Source: an uncultured Christensenella sp. (GTDB taxonomy: Bacteria; Bacillota; Clostridia; Christensenellales; UBA3700). Taken from it: DNA of 30,984 bases. The position numbers and the translations under genes were made by a program. Position 1 is the first letter of the stretch. Every line of letters begins with the position of its first letter. The notes beneath the pieces are model-generated. The model was not told where the DNA came from. It worked only from the letters and a program-made list of their open reading frames with translations, and searched no databases. The stretch lies in contig CAJTPC010000016.1 of the NCBI GenBank assembly GCA_910578245.1, forward strand, positions 1 through 30,984, written 5' to 3'. Below are positions 5,614 to 15,142 of this stretch, in pieces.

Positions 5614-5982
5614 ATGGAAATATTTTTAGGTTACGTCAAGGCGTTTGCAATAGGCGGACTTGTGTGTATGATTGCGCAAATCTTCATTAACAAGACTAAG
5701 ATGACTTCTGCAAGAATACTGGTAATGTTCTTGCTTTTGGGAGTATTCTTAGAACTTATCGGAGTCTTTAAGTATATAGAAAATTTTGCAGGCGCAGGCA
5801 TAACCATACCTATCACAGGTTTTGGTAGTACAATCGTCAAAGGCGCAAAAGAAGGCGCAAAAATAGGACTGTTTGAAGCGGTAACTTACGGATTTAGAAA
5901 TATGGCAGGCGGATTAACAGCCGCGATATTCTTCGGTTTCTTCTTTGCATTGATATTCCGATCTCACTCAAAGAAGGCGTAA
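5614..5982 (+). CDS. spoVAEB: Stage V sporulation protein SpoVAEb
   Basis: This 122-aa membrane protein is the second SpoVA channel subunit and a paralogue of SpoVAC: both share the pattern GG-C-IAQ in the first helix and ITGFG/ITGFA after the second. Hydrophobic segments lie at about residues 5-25, 33-52 and 95-116. It completes the minimal SpoVAC-SpoVAD-SpoVAEb set. No SpoVAEa or SpoVAF follows; the next gene is yunB. The start is set by the 1-nt gap after spoVAD, with GAGAGGA in the end of that gene. Confidence 0.94.
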   Translation: MEIFLGYVKAFAIGGLVCMIAQIFINKTKMTSARILVMFLLLGVFLELIGVFKYIENFAGAGITIPITGFGSTIVKGAKEGAKIGLFEAVTYGFRNMAGGLTAAIFFGFFFALIFRSHSKKA

Positions 5983-5986
5983 AGTG

Positions 5987-6015
5987 TAAATTGCAAGAGT
6001 ATTTGCGCATATAAT
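5987..6015 (+). promoter_or_regulatory. Candidate yunB promoter, SigmaE-like -10
   Basis: CATATAAT (6008-6015) resembles both the SigmaE -10 box (CATACAAT) and a SigmaA TATAAT. The -35 region (around 5987-5992, TAAATT) is poor for SigmaA. Bacillus yunB belongs to the SigmaE regulon, which fits. The ATG follows after only 5 nt. Confidence 0.4.
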
Positions 6016-6020
6016 ATTGT

Positions 6021-6677
6021 ATGTGCAGATGCGCTCGTAGAAAAATCAAAGCGGTTTTAGCCGTTATAATTATTTTAGCTATCGTAATATCTTGCCTGTT
6101 ATATTTTAGAGGTAACTTGGTTGAGTATGTAGATAAATACGCGAGCGCTTTAATTACAACAAAGGTTGTGGATATTTTCAACAGTTCTACTACTGAAGCG
6201 CTAACGGGTGAAATGTTTCAAGACAAAGATAATTTTTACGATATAAGATACGATAATGACGGCAACGTCGCCTTGATCAGCGGAGATATGGTCGTCATTA
6301 ACGCGCTTATGCGCGACGTCGCTGCAATAACGCAGAGAGAAGTAAATTTGCTTTGCGAGAGCGATGACGTGCAAGTTCCGTACAGCAGTATTTTGGGAAG
6401 CGTTGTTATTGCCAATTACGGCGGTAAATACTCGCTTAAACTTGAAAATGTAGGTAATATACAGTGTAATTACCGAACTACGTTTGAGAGCGTGGGGATA
6501 AATCAAACTCTGCTTTGTATGTATATCGACTTGTTTGCGGATATAAGCGTTATGTTGCCTTTAAGCGTTAAGAACGTAAAAGTTCAAAATTCCATGGTTG
6601 TATATCAAAATCTCATAGTAGGAAAAGTGCCGGAGTTTTATTTCCAAAACGGAATGGGAAATTCTCTTAAACTTTAA
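6021..6677 (+). CDS. yunB: Sporulation protein YunB
   Basis: This 218-aa protein has one N-terminal membrane helix (residues about 10-28) after a short basic Cys/Arg-rich start, then an extracytoplasmic domain. YunB family marks are present: the AlITTKVVDIFNSS helix after the membrane segment, the DNDGNVALISGDMVVINALMRDV strand-helix, GINQT near residue 158 and a C-terminal NLIVGKVPEFYF. YunB is a mother-cell sporulation protein; its exact role is unclear. There is no Shine-Dalgarno sequence before the ATG, but no better start exists upstream or before the membrane helix. It directly follows spoVAEb, 38 nt away, probably with its own promoter. Confidence 0.88.
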   Translation: MCRCARRKIKAVLAVIIILAIVISCLLYFRGNLVEYVDKYASALITTKVVDIFNSSTTEALTGEMFQDKDNFYDIRYDNDGNVALISGDMVVINALMRDVAAITQREVNLLCESDDVQVPYSSILGSVVIANYGGKYSLKLENVGNIQCNYRTTFESVGINQTLLCMYIDLFADISVMLPLSVKNVKVQNSMVVYQNLIVGKVPEFYFQNGMGNSLKL

Positions 6678-6745
6678 TACCTATCCAATTATCAATATAA
6701 AACATCATAATAAGAATTATAATTAACGTTATGTGAGCAAAACAC

Positions 6746-6774
6746 TTGCTTTTGCCTTATTTTAATGCTAGAAT
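6746..6774 (+). promoter_or_regulatory. SigmaA promoter of the pheST T-box unit
   Basis: TTGCTT (6746-6751), 17 nt, TAGAAT (6769-6774), with the extended -10 TGC directly before the -10 box. Transcription should start near 6781, just ahead of the T-box leader. Confidence 0.75.
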
Positions 6775-6780
6775 ATCATT

Positions 6781-7030
6781 ATAAACGTTGAAGAGGAGCG
6801 TATCCCCACAAAGACGAGCGACAGAGATTTTGCCTCAATAGGCTGAAAGGGCAAAGGGTTGGTCGGGGAGAATTCGCCTTGGAGTTGTTTTGTTGAGAAT
6901 GTAGGCAAAACCGTCGGTGACGTTATAACCAAACGAGGTCATTAAATCTTTAATTGCGATTTATTTTAATGACGAATTTAGGTGGTACAGCGTTAAATAC
7001 GCCCTAATCAATTTAGGGGCGTATTTTTTT
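6781..7030 (+). promoter_or_regulatory. T-box riboswitch sensing tRNA-Phe, with terminator/antiterminator
   Basis: The leader shows the T-box sequence TTAGG-TGGTACA-GCG at 6978-6992. Its antiterminator is explicit: TTAGG (6978-6982) pairs with CCTAA (7003-7007), and GCG (6990-6992) with CGC (7000-7002), leaving the TGGT bulge that binds the tRNA acceptor end. The competing terminator pairs 6995-7007 with 7012-7026 and ends in a T run to 7030. In Stem I a UUC codon (6873-6875) lies in the specifier loop between GGGG and CCTT, followed by G, which matches tRNA-Phe and the pheS-pheT genes downstream. Uncharged tRNA-Phe should favour read-through. Confidence 0.93.
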
Positions 7031-7048
7031 ATAAAAAGTGAGGTAAAT

Positions 7049-8068
7049 ATGAAAGAAAAGATTGCAAAACTTATCGAAGAAGCAAAGTTGGCTATAGAAC
7101 AAAGCCATACTCTTGCATTTATCAACAACGTCAAAGTTAAGTATCTTGGCAAAAGCGGAGAGTTGACTGGGCTTTTGAGAGGTATGAAAGATATTCCTCA
7201 AGAGGAAAGACCGCTTGTTGGTAAATACGTCAATGAAGCAAGAGATATTATTACTCAATTGACGGAAGAGAAAACTAAAGAGCTAACGCAATCGGAGATT
7301 GATGCCAAAATGCTTGAAGAAGGCGTAGATATTACTCTTGACGGCAAAGGCGAAGAAAGAGGAAGTTTGCATCCCTGTACGTTGGTGACCAACGAGGTTT
7401 TGGATATTTTCACTTCATTGGGATTTACTCTCGGTCAAGGCCCTGAAGTTGAGTTTGACAAGTTCTGTTTTCAAATGCTCAATATTCCGCCCGACCATCC
7501 GGCAAGAGATATGCAAGATACTTTCTATATTACTGACGATATACTTTTGCGTACGCATACGTCTTCTATGCAGACGCGTACTATGATAAATACCAAACCG
7601 CCGATTAGAATTGTTTGTCCGGGAAAGGTATATAGACCTGACGACGATGCCACGCATTCGCCGATGTTCCAACAAATCGAAGGACTTGTCGTGGATGAGA
7701 AAGTTACGCTTTGCGACCTCAAAGGACTTTTAGAAACATTTGCGCAAAGACTGTTTGACAAAAAGACAAAGGTTAGATTCCGTCCGTCATTCTTCCCATT
7801 CACAGAGCCTAGCGTGGAAGTGGATTTGACGTGTTCGGTATGCCACGGCAAAGGCTGTAGAATATGTAAAGGAACCGGCTTGATAGAAGTTCTCGGAGCA
7901 GGAGTGGTAAATCCTAAAGTATTGGATAATTGCGGTATAGATAGCAAAAAGTATAAGGGCTTGGCGTTCGGTATGGGCGTAGAGCGTGTAGCTATGATAA
8001 AGTACGGTATTCCGGATATGAGAATTTTATTTGAAAACGACGTAAGATTCTTAAAGGAATTTAAGTAG
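7049..8068 (+). CDS. pheS: Phenylalanine-tRNA ligase alpha subunit
   Basis: This 339-aa catalytic subunit of the alpha2-beta2 enzyme charges tRNA-Phe. An N-terminal coiled-coil tRNA-binding arm (about 1-90) precedes the class II core. Motif 2 is around residues 186-211 (RIVCPGKVYRPDDDATHSP) and motif 3 around 308-318 (GMGVERVAMIK). Four Cys at 262, 265, 270 and 273 form a CxxC-x4-CxxC cluster, which is common in Bacillota PheS proteins. AGTGAGGT lies 4 nt before the ATG, directly after the T-box terminator. pheT follows 11 nt downstream. Confidence 0.98.
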   Translation: MKEKIAKLIEEAKLAIEQSHTLAFINNVKVKYLGKSGELTGLLRGMKDIPQEERPLVGKYVNEARDIITQLTEEKTKELTQSEIDAKMLEEGVDITLDGKGEERGSLHPCTLVTNEVLDIFTSLGFTLGQGPEVEFDKFCFQMLNIPPDHPARDMQDTFYITDDILLRTHTSSMQTRTMINTKPPIRIVCPGKVYRPDDDATHSPMFQQIEGLVVDEKVTLCDLKGLLETFAQRLFDKKTKVRFRPSFFPFTEPSVEVDLTCSVCHGKGCRICKGTGLIEVLGAGVVNPKVLDNCGIDSKKYKGLAFGMGVERVAMIKYGIPDMRILFENDVRFLKEFK

Positions 8069-8079
8069 GAGGTAGAGGT

Positions 8080-10482
8080 ATGAAAGTTTCATTGAGTTGG
8101 TTAAAAGATTTTGTGGATATTGACGTCACAGTTGAGAAGCTTGCGGACAAACTTGTTAGCGCGGGTTTTGAAGTTGAAGAAATTATAGATGCTAGCGCAA
8201 ATATGAAAAACGTTGTTCTTGGCAAGATTGTTAAACTCGAAAAGCATCCCGATGCAGACAAATTGCAGATTTGCCAAATCGACGTCGGCGCTAAAGACCT
8301 CGTGCAGATCGTAACGGGCGCGCAAAACGTAGCAGAAGGCGATTTGGTGCCTGTGGCTTTGGATAACTCCTTGCTTCCTACTGGACAAGTGATTAAAAGC
8401 GGAAAGTTGCGCGGTGTGCCTTCCAACGGAATGTTATGCTCAGGCGAAGAATTGAAACTCACTGAGGAGGAATATTCAGGAGCAGGCGTAGACGGAATTC
8501 TGATAATGAATAAAGAAAATTATCCGCTGGGAACGGATATGAACGTAGTGCTTGGTAACGATGACGTAGTACTTGATATTGGTATTACTGCCAATAGATC
8601 AGACTGTAACAGCGTGTTGGGTATAGCTAGAGAAGTAGCTACGGTACTCAAAAAACCGTTGAAAATGCCCGAGATATATTTTGAAACCGATAAAAGTATT
8701 AAAGTAAGCGATTTTGTTGACGTAGACGTGCAGGATAAAATGCTTTGTCCTAGATATATGGCTGGCGTTGTAAAAGATATAAAGATTCAAAGCAGTCCAG
8801 AAATTATTCAAAAAAGACTCAAGTCTGTAGGTCTGCGTCCAATAAATAATATAGTAGACGTAACAAATTACGTCTTGATTGAGATTGGTCAACCTATGCA
8901 CGCTTTTGATAGGAACTATTTGCAAGGCAGTAAAATAATTCCTAGAAGGGCAAAAAATGGCGAGAAGATTGTAGCTCTCAACGAGAAAGAATACGAACTT
9001 GACGATACCATGCTTGTCATCTGCGATGCAAAAAAGCCATGCGCAGTTGCGGGAATTATGGGCGGACTCAATAGCGGTATCAATGAAAATACCGATACTA
9101 TTGTCTTTGAGTCGGCTAAATTCTTGAGAGATAATATCAGAAGAACTTCAAGGAAATTGAATTTGCGTTCGGATTCGTCATATAGATACGAGAGAGGTAT
9201 TGACTTTGATTCTCAAAGATTGGGCATTATGCGCGCTTTGACTTTAATTTATAAATACGGTTGGGGCAAGATTGCCGATGGAATTATTGACAGGCTTGCT
9301 CAAGAACTTAAGCAAAACGTTGTTGTTACAAGCGTTGAAGAAATCAACGGCATCTTGGGAATAGCCGTACCGTCTGAAATAGTATTGGAGATACTCAACA
9401 GTTTGCAAATTGAAAGCAGTATCGATAAGGACGGCAGACTTACTTGCGTATGTCCTGCTTTCAGAGATGACATTGAGAATGCCAATGACCTTGCTGAAGA
9501 AGTAATTAGACTTTATGGATACGATAAAGTCACGAGTACTTTGCTTAAAGACGGAAATCAAACTCTTGGCGGTAAAAATCGACAAGAACAGAATATCGAT
9601 ATCTTAAAAGATATATGTGTAAGCCGTGGAATGAGCGAAACTTTGACGTATTCGTTTACTACGCCCAAGTGCTTTGATATATTGAAGTTAAAAGAAGACG
9701 ACTGTAGACGAAATTGTGTCAAACTTCTTAAACCGCTTGGCGAAGATTTGTCTATAATGCGAACAACTTTGGCTTACAGTATGTTATCGACGCTTGCAAG
9801 TAATTTCTTGAAAAGCAATAAAAAGGCTAAATTGTTTGAAATTGCCAACGTATATCTACCCAAAAAGTCGGCTGCGGAACTTCCTACGGAAGTGAATATG
9901 CTTGCTTTGGGCAGATACGGCGAGGGCGAGGACTTCTTTACTATGAAATGCGTAGTCGAGATAATACTCAAAAAGTTTGGAATCAAGGCAGAATATAAGA
10001 GAGCTGATATTACTTATCTTCACAAAGGTAGGAGCGCGGACATATACGTGGGTAATAACGTAATTGGATACTTGGGTGAAGTGCATCCTGAAGTCGCAAA
10101 GAGTTTTGACGTATCGGAAAGAATGTATATTGCCGAAATTAACGTTGATATGCTAAATAAGCTCGCCGATTATAGTTATACGTTTACGGCGATATCCAAC
10201 TATCCGCCGATTGAGAGAGATATTGCAGTCATAGTTGATGAGGACGTTATGGCGGGAGATTTGCTTGCCTGTGTGAGAAAAGGCGGTGGCAATTTGCTTG
10301 TAGATACGAATGTATTTGATATTTACCGTAACGAACAATCGCTTGGTAAAGGTAAGAAGAGCGTGGCTATCTCTTTAGTTTTCCGATTGGCGGACAGAAC
10401 GTTGACTGACGATGAAGTAAATGCCAAGATCAATAGAATATTGACCAAACTGTCAAGCGAATTTTCGGCAGTTCAAAGATAA
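8080..10482 (+). CDS. pheT: Phenylalanine-tRNA ligase beta subunit
   Basis: This 800-aa subunit binds tRNA-Phe and carries the editing site. The domain order is normal for the long form: an EMAP-like tRNA-binding domain (about 39-150), the B3/B4 editing region (about 210-360), the B5 domain (about 400-475), a class II-like core and a C-terminal ferredoxin-fold anticodon-binding domain (about 705-800). The SYRYERG segment lies near residue 365-371. A strong TAGGAGG site precedes the ATG. The U32 gene begins 3 nt past the stop, so the transcription unit continues. Confidence 0.98.
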   Translation: MKVSLSWLKDFVDIDVTVEKLADKLVSAGFEVEEIIDASANMKNVVLGKIVKLEKHPDADKLQICQIDVGAKDLVQIVTGAQNVAEGDLVPVALDNSLLPTGQVIKSGKLRGVPSNGMLCSGEELKLTEEEYSGAGVDGILIMNKENYPLGTDMNVVLGNDDVVLDIGITANRSDCNSVLGIAREVATVLKKPLKMPEIYFETDKSIKVSDFVDVDVQDKMLCPRYMAGVVKDIKIQSSPEIIQKRLKSVGLRPINNIVDVTNYVLIEIGQPMHAFDRNYLQGSKIIPRRAKNGEKIVALNEKEYELDDTMLVICDAKKPCAVAGIMGGLNSGINENTDTIVFESAKFLRDNIRRTSRKLNLRSDSSYRYERGIDFDSQRLGIMRALTLIYKYGWGKIADGIIDRLAQELKQNVVVTSVEEINGILGIAVPSEIVLEILNSLQIESSIDKDGRLTCVCPAFRDDIENANDLAEEVIRLYGYDKVTSTLLKDGNQTLGGKNRQEQNIDILKDICVSRGMSETLTYSFTTPKCFDILKLKEDDCRRNCVKLLKPLGEDLSIMRTTLAYSMLSTLASNFLKSNKKAKLFEIANVYLPKKSAAELPTEVNMLALGRYGEGEDFFTMKCVVEIILKKFGIKAEYKRADITYLHKGRSADIYVGNNVIGYLGEVHPEVAKSFDVSERMYIAEINVDMLNKLADYSYTFTAISNYPPIERDIAVIVDEDVMAGDLLACVRKGGGNLLVDTNVFDIYRNEQSLGKGKKSVAISLVFRLADRTLTDDEVNAKINRILTKLSSEFSAVQR

Positions 10483-10485
10483 AAA

Positions 10486-12771
10486 ATGTTGGAAGTATTA
10501 GCTCCGGTCGGAAATATTAGTTCTTTGAAAGTGGCAATATATGCCGGCGCAGACGCGGTGTATTTGGGGCTAGACTTGTTTAATGCCAGAATTAAGGCGG
10601 ATAATTTCAATAAGGACAATATAGCTTATTGGGTCAACTATTGTCATTTATTTGGAGTTAAGGTATATTTGACGTTTAATACCAATATCAAGCAGTCTGA
10701 GAGAGAAGTTTTTGCCGAATATGTGGAAATATCCGCAAAAGCAGGCGTAGACGCATTCATTGTTACGGATCTCGGCTGTCTTGATATACTTAAGCAATAT
10801 GACGTTCCGTTGCACGGAAGTACGCAAATCGGCGTACATAATCTTGCAGGCGCGAAAGTGCTGGAAGATCTTGGCTTTACAAGAGTCGTTCTTGCAAGAG
10901 AAACGTTGAGTTGCGACATTGCGGAAATTAGAAATAATACTAAATTAGAAATAGAGCATTTTGTTCACGGCGCTTTGTGCGTAAGTTTTTCAGGCGCGTG
11001 TCTTATGTCTAGTATGATGAGCGGTGACAGCGGTAATCGCGGGCGTTGCAATCAGCCTTGTAGATTAAAGTATTCGTCTGATTTTTCTTCAAAAGAGAGT
11101 TATTTGTTATCGCCAAAAGATCAATGTTTGATAGACAAAGTCGGAGAGTTGGCTAAACTTGGAGTTGATAGCCTAAAAATCGAGGGTAGGCTCAAGCAAC
11201 CGCACTATGTTGGAGAAGCGGTTGCGCAATACCGTAAGGCTGTCGATAACATATTAAAAGGAAATAGCGGGAAAATTGACTATGATTCTCTCAAGAGCGC
11301 ATACAATAGAGGTAATTTTACACTTGGATACAATTATGAAGGCTCTAAAGATATTATTTATGACAAAATCAACGGAAATATCGGATTAGAGGTAGGAAAG
11401 ATTGTATCGGTATCAAACGGAAGCGCTATTCTGGAATTGACAAGAGAGTTAAACAAAGGCGATGGAGTAAAGATAATACGCGACGGAGAAGAATTGGGGG
11501 GATTATCAATAACCAATATTGAGAAGTACGGTAGAACGTATAGAATAAAAAATTTAGGCAATTATCCTGTGGGAAGTAAAATACACCTTACGTTAAGCGA
11601 TAATCAGTTGGATAAGTATAAAGAAGTTAGTCCTAAATTATCCATAAAAATGCAATTTAAGGCAAAGCATGGCGAAGAGGTAACTTTAAGGGCAATATAT
11701 GGAGATAATCAAGTAGAGATCAGAGGCGATATACCGCAAGAAAGCATTTCTCAATCTGCAAATTATGACAGCGTGGCTAAACAGCTTTTGAGATTGGGGG
11801 ATAGTAACTTCATTGCGAATCTTGAAGTTGATATTGAAGATAATCTTTTTATTCCCGCGTCAACTCTCAATAATTTACGCAGAAAAGCAATAGAAAAATT
11901 GAGCAATGAAATTATAAACCTATATAATTTACATAGGCAAAGAGCGGAGTATTCCAACGCTTTGGAATGTTATTACGATAAAGTAAATAATGTAAATAAA
12001 GATTTGTTGTTTGTGGAAATGGACATCAATAATGATAGTATCAAGGTGATTAAAGACTTGGGATGTAAAATCAACTTGGTAATCAATCCTAGCAATAATA
12101 TGTCTAAAATTAGTCAAATTATTACAAATATTGATTTAATTAAGAATTATGTAGAAAATATATATCTAAAATTGCCTAGAGTAGCTAGAGGAAAAGACTA
12201 TCAAATGATTGATAATTTACTTTCAAAATGTCTAGATAAATACGACGGAATATTAGCAGATAATTTGTACGGCGTATATCTTGCAAAGAAATATGGAAAG
12301 TCGCTTATTGGCTCAATAGGTTTGAACGTATATAATGAGAACTACTCAAAAATAATAGGGCTTGACTATTATATTAATTCGATTGAGCTGACAAATAAGG
12401 AGATTGCAAATAGCGGTATGGTGTACGCTTACGGAAGATTGCCGATAATGACTCTATTGCATTGTCCGATTCAAGTAAATACCCGTTGCGATTGCAGTAA
12501 TTGTAAGTACTCGGGGGAATTTAGTTATTATGATAAAAGGGGCGAGTACAAAATCGAGCGAGTGAAACTTGCCAACTGTCAATTTATTTTATACAACCAG
12601 CAAATTGTTGATATTAGGAATAAAATATCAATAGTTAAAGGGAATTATTATCTAAATTTGCTAAGCTGTAAAAATGACGAAATTAGCGAAATAATTGAAG
12701 ATTTTTCAAAAAAATGTGGCAAAAGTGTCGATAATTCAACGTATGGACATTTATTTAGAGGGGTAAAATAA
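10486..12771 (+). CDS. U32 family protein, probable RNA hydroxylation enzyme
   Basis: The 761-aa product has the peptidase U32 barrel at the N-terminus and an extended C-terminal part. The U32 signature spans residues about 158-193, with four Cys at 165, 172, 188 and 192. In the RlhA and TrhP members these Cys are needed for 5-hydroxycytidine in 23S rRNA or 5-hydroxyuridine in tRNA, and the old protease label is doubtful. Another Cys-rich segment (about 659-675) is near the C-terminus. RlhA or TrhP type cannot be decided by eye. The ATG follows pheT by 3 nt with no clear ribosome binding site, which suggests coupling. U32 next to pheT and mutS2 is a known order in Bacillota, with zapA often between; zapA is missing here. 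Confidence 0.85.
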   Translation: MLEVLAPVGNISSLKVAIYAGADAVYLGLDLFNARIKADNFNKDNIAYWVNYCHLFGVKVYLTFNTNIKQSEREVFAEYVEISAKAGVDAFIVTDLGCLDILKQYDVPLHGSTQIGVHNLAGAKVLEDLGFTRVVLARETLSCDIAEIRNNTKLEIEHFVHGALCVSFSGACLMSSMMSGDSGNRGRCNQPCRLKYSSDFSSKESYLLSPKDQCLIDKVGELAKLGVDSLKIEGRLKQPHYVGEAVAQYRKAVDNILKGNSGKIDYDSLKSAYNRGNFTLGYNYEGSKDIIYDKINGNIGLEVGKIVSVSNGSAILELTRELNKGDGVKIIRDGEELGGLSITNIEKYGRTYRIKNLGNYPVGSKIHLTLSDNQLDKYKEVSPKLSIKMQFKAKHGEEVTLRAIYGDNQVEIRGDIPQESISQSANYDSVAKQLLRLGDSNFIANLEVDIEDNLFIPASTLNNLRRKAIEKLSNEIINLYNLHRQRAEYSNALECYYDKVNNVNKDLLFVEMDINNDSIKVIKDLGCKINLVINPSNNMSKISQIITNIDLIKNYVENIYLKLPRVARGKDYQMIDNLLSKCLDKYDGILADNLYGVYLAKKYGKSLIGSIGLNVYNENYSKIIGLDYYINSIELTNKEIANSGMVYAYGRLPIMTLLHCPIQVNTRCDCSNCKYSGEFSYYDKRGEYKIERVKLANCQFILYNQQIVDIRNKISIVKGNYYLNLLSCKNDEISEIIEDFSKKCGKSVDNSTYGHLFRGVK

Positions 12772-12776
12772 GTATT

Positions 12777-15137
12777 ATGGCGAAGTTTATAAATAGAAAG
12801 AGTCTAAAGATATTAGAGTATGACAAGATACTTGCTCAGATTGCCAATCACACTTCGTCCGTTATTGCTAAAAATACTGTTTTATCCATAAAACCGTGCG
12901 TAAATTTGAGCGAAGCGCAATTTTTGTCGAATTTAACAAAGCAGGCGTATGAAATTTTGTTTGACCATCTGATTGCTCCTACGTTTGCTGTCGATGAAAT
13001 GGAAGATATTTTGGACAATGCAAGCAAATTTATGACGCTTTCATGCGCAGATATAATAAGAGTGGGCAGACTTCTCCGTACATCGAGGCTAGTCTATAAT
13101 TCTATATATAAGATAAATTCGCAAAATATCAGTGATATGAAAGCATTAATCAACAACCTATATATTGATAGCGAACTGGAAAATAGTATTTATGAAAGCA
13201 TTTTGGGCGATAATGAGGTGAGCGATAACTCTTCTCCTGCGCTTAAATCTATAAGACAGAGTATTAAGGCTTGCAACGATAGGATAAGACAGAAACTTAA
13301 TTCTTATATGACTTCATCTGATTTTAGTAATTATCTGCAAGACAATTTAGTCACTATGCGCAATAATAGATACGTTGTACCCGTCAAGAGCGAATACGTT
13401 CGTCAAGTTAAAGGTTTGGTACACGACCAGTCGGCAACGGGCGCAACGGTATACATTGAGCCAATGGCTATAGTAGAGATGAACAATGAACTTAGAGGCC
13501 TATGCGCAGAGGAAAATAATGAAATCGGACGCATTTTGCAATATTTTTCTCAAAAAATTACTTATTCGTGCGATAATCTAAAGCTGAGTTACGAAAACGT
13601 TGCGTATATAGATAGCATTTTTGCAAAGGCTAGGTATTCGCAAGAAATAAAGGGTAATAAAGTCGAACTAAACGATGATGGCGTAGTTGATATTATTGAG
13701 GGACGACATCCATTGATTGATAAGCAAAAAGTAGTGCCTGTGTCGATTAGTTTGGGAAATGAGTACAATACACTACTTATCACCGGACCTAATACCGGCG
13801 GTAAGACAGTGTCTTTGAAATTAGTGGGGATACTTTCCCTCATGGCTTCATCGGGTATTTTTCCGCCTTGTTCGCCAGATAGCAAACTCGCTGTATTTGA
13901 AAACGTTTTTTGCGATATAGGCGATGAGCAAAACATAGAGCAAAGTTTATCAACATTTTCATCTCACATGACAAATTTGATTTATATTTGTAATCACGTT
14001 ACGCCAAATTGTCTGCTTTTGTTGGACGAGTTGGGCGGGGGTACTGATCCTGTAGAAGGTAGCGCTTTGGCGATAAGTTTGATTGAGTTCTTTAAGAATA
14101 AAGGGTGCAAGACTATTACTAGTACTCATTACAGCGAACTTAAAGAATATTCTCTTATTACCGAAGGTATTGCCAGCGCCGGCATGGATTTTGACCCAAA
14201 TACCTTTGCCCCTACTTACAAGTTGATAATGGGACATAGCAGTTCGTCTAACGCATTGGAAATTGCTGCCTCGTTGGGACTTAATAAACATATTGTCGAA
14301 AGCGCAAGAAGTAGACTGAGTAAAGAAAAAGTCGCATTTGACAACGTAATTAAAGGCGCGGAGAAATCGCGACGACTTGCGCAGGAATATGAAGAAAAAG
14401 CAAAAGAAAACTTCTTAATATCCGAAAAATTAGCGCTTGATGCAAAAAAATCCTTAGAAGATTTGAATATTCAAAAGCAAAGACTGGAAGAGAAGATGAA
14501 AAAGGGCGCTAAAGATTTGCTCTCGGATTATCTCGAAGAAGCGGACGAATTATTGGAAGAAATAAAAGAAACAATCAAGCGAGGGGACGAACAAGCGCTC
14601 TTTGAAGCAAGAAGATTGAGGAAAAAACTTGGCGATATTAAGATTGAAGAGCAAAAACCAAAGAGAGAATTTACTCCTGTGGAGGGAAATATCGAGGTGG
14701 GCGATACCGTATTTATCGAAAGTCTAAATAATCAAGGCGAAGTTGTCGGGATAAACCAAAAGAAAAAAGACTGTCAAGTAAAAGTCGGCATTTTGACGAC
14801 TACTATCAAGTTGTCCGATTGTCAAAAAATCGTTGTGGAAGATAAAAAAGAAAAGGTAAAAATTACTGTAAGTAAAGAATTCTCCAATAAGGCTTTCAGT
14901 TTTGAAATAAATTTAATAGGTCAGCGAGTTGACGAGGCGCTGTATAATCTTGACAACTATATAAGCGAAGCGATTATGCATAATTGCAGTGAGATTCGAG
15001 TTGTGCATGGAAAAGGAACGGGTATTCTGCGAAAAGCGGTTCAAGATTATCTTAAGACGTCGCCGTCAGTGGAGTCGTTTAGGCTTGGGAAGTATGGCGA
15101 GGGAGAGAGCGGAGTAACTATTGTTACGCTAAAATAA
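12777..15137 (+). CDS. mutS2: MutS2 ATPase/endonuclease
   Basis: The 786-aa length is nearly identical to Bacillus MutS2. The protein lacks the N-terminal mismatch-binding domain of MutS and starts directly with the clamp region. Walker A is GPNTGGKT at residues 337-344 and Walker B is LLLLDELGGGTDP near 415-427. A coiled coil of about 100 residues follows (about 510-620), then a KOW-like segment and a C-terminal Smr domain with HGKGTG near 746-751. MutS2 was linked to recombination control; in B. subtilis it also splits collided ribosomes. The nearest GAGGGG is 13 nt from the ATG, so translation may depend on the upstream gene. Confidence 0.96.
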   Translation: MAKFINRKSLKILEYDKILAQIANHTSSVIAKNTVLSIKPCVNLSEAQFLSNLTKQAYEILFDHLIAPTFAVDEMEDILDNASKFMTLSCADIIRVGRLLRTSRLVYNSIYKINSQNISDMKALINNLYIDSELENSIYESILGDNEVSDNSSPALKSIRQSIKACNDRIRQKLNSYMTSSDFSNYLQDNLVTMRNNRYVVPVKSEYVRQVKGLVHDQSATGATVYIEPMAIVEMNNELRGLCAEENNEIGRILQYFSQKITYSCDNLKLSYENVAYIDSIFAKARYSQEIKGNKVELNDDGVVDIIEGRHPLIDKQKVVPVSISLGNEYNTLLITGPNTGGKTVSLKLVGILSLMASSGIFPPCSPDSKLAVFENVFCDIGDEQNIEQSLSTFSSHMTNLIYICNHVTPNCLLLLDELGGGTDPVEGSALAISLIEFFKNKGCKTITSTHYSELKEYSLITEGIASAGMDFDPNTFAPTYKLIMGHSSSSNALEIAASLGLNKHIVESARSRLSKEKVAFDNVIKGAEKSRRLAQEYEEKAKENFLISEKLALDAKKSLEDLNIQKQRLEEKMKKGAKDLLSDYLEEADELLEEIKETIKRGDEQALFEARRLRKKLGDIKIEEQKPKREFTPVEGNIEVGDTVFIESLNNQGEVVGINQKKKDCQVKVGILTTTIKLSDCQKIVVEDKKEKVKITVSKEFSNKAFSFEINLIGQRVDEALYNLDNYISEAIMHNCSEIRVVHGKGTGILRKAVQDYLKTSPSVESFRLGKYGEGESGVTIVTLK

Positions 15138-15142
15138 GTCTT

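Noticed and set aside
10486..12771. Collagenase-like protease label for the U32 protein
   Set aside because: The four conserved Cys and the absence of a protease active site fit the RNA-modifying RlhA/TrhP branch better than a protease.
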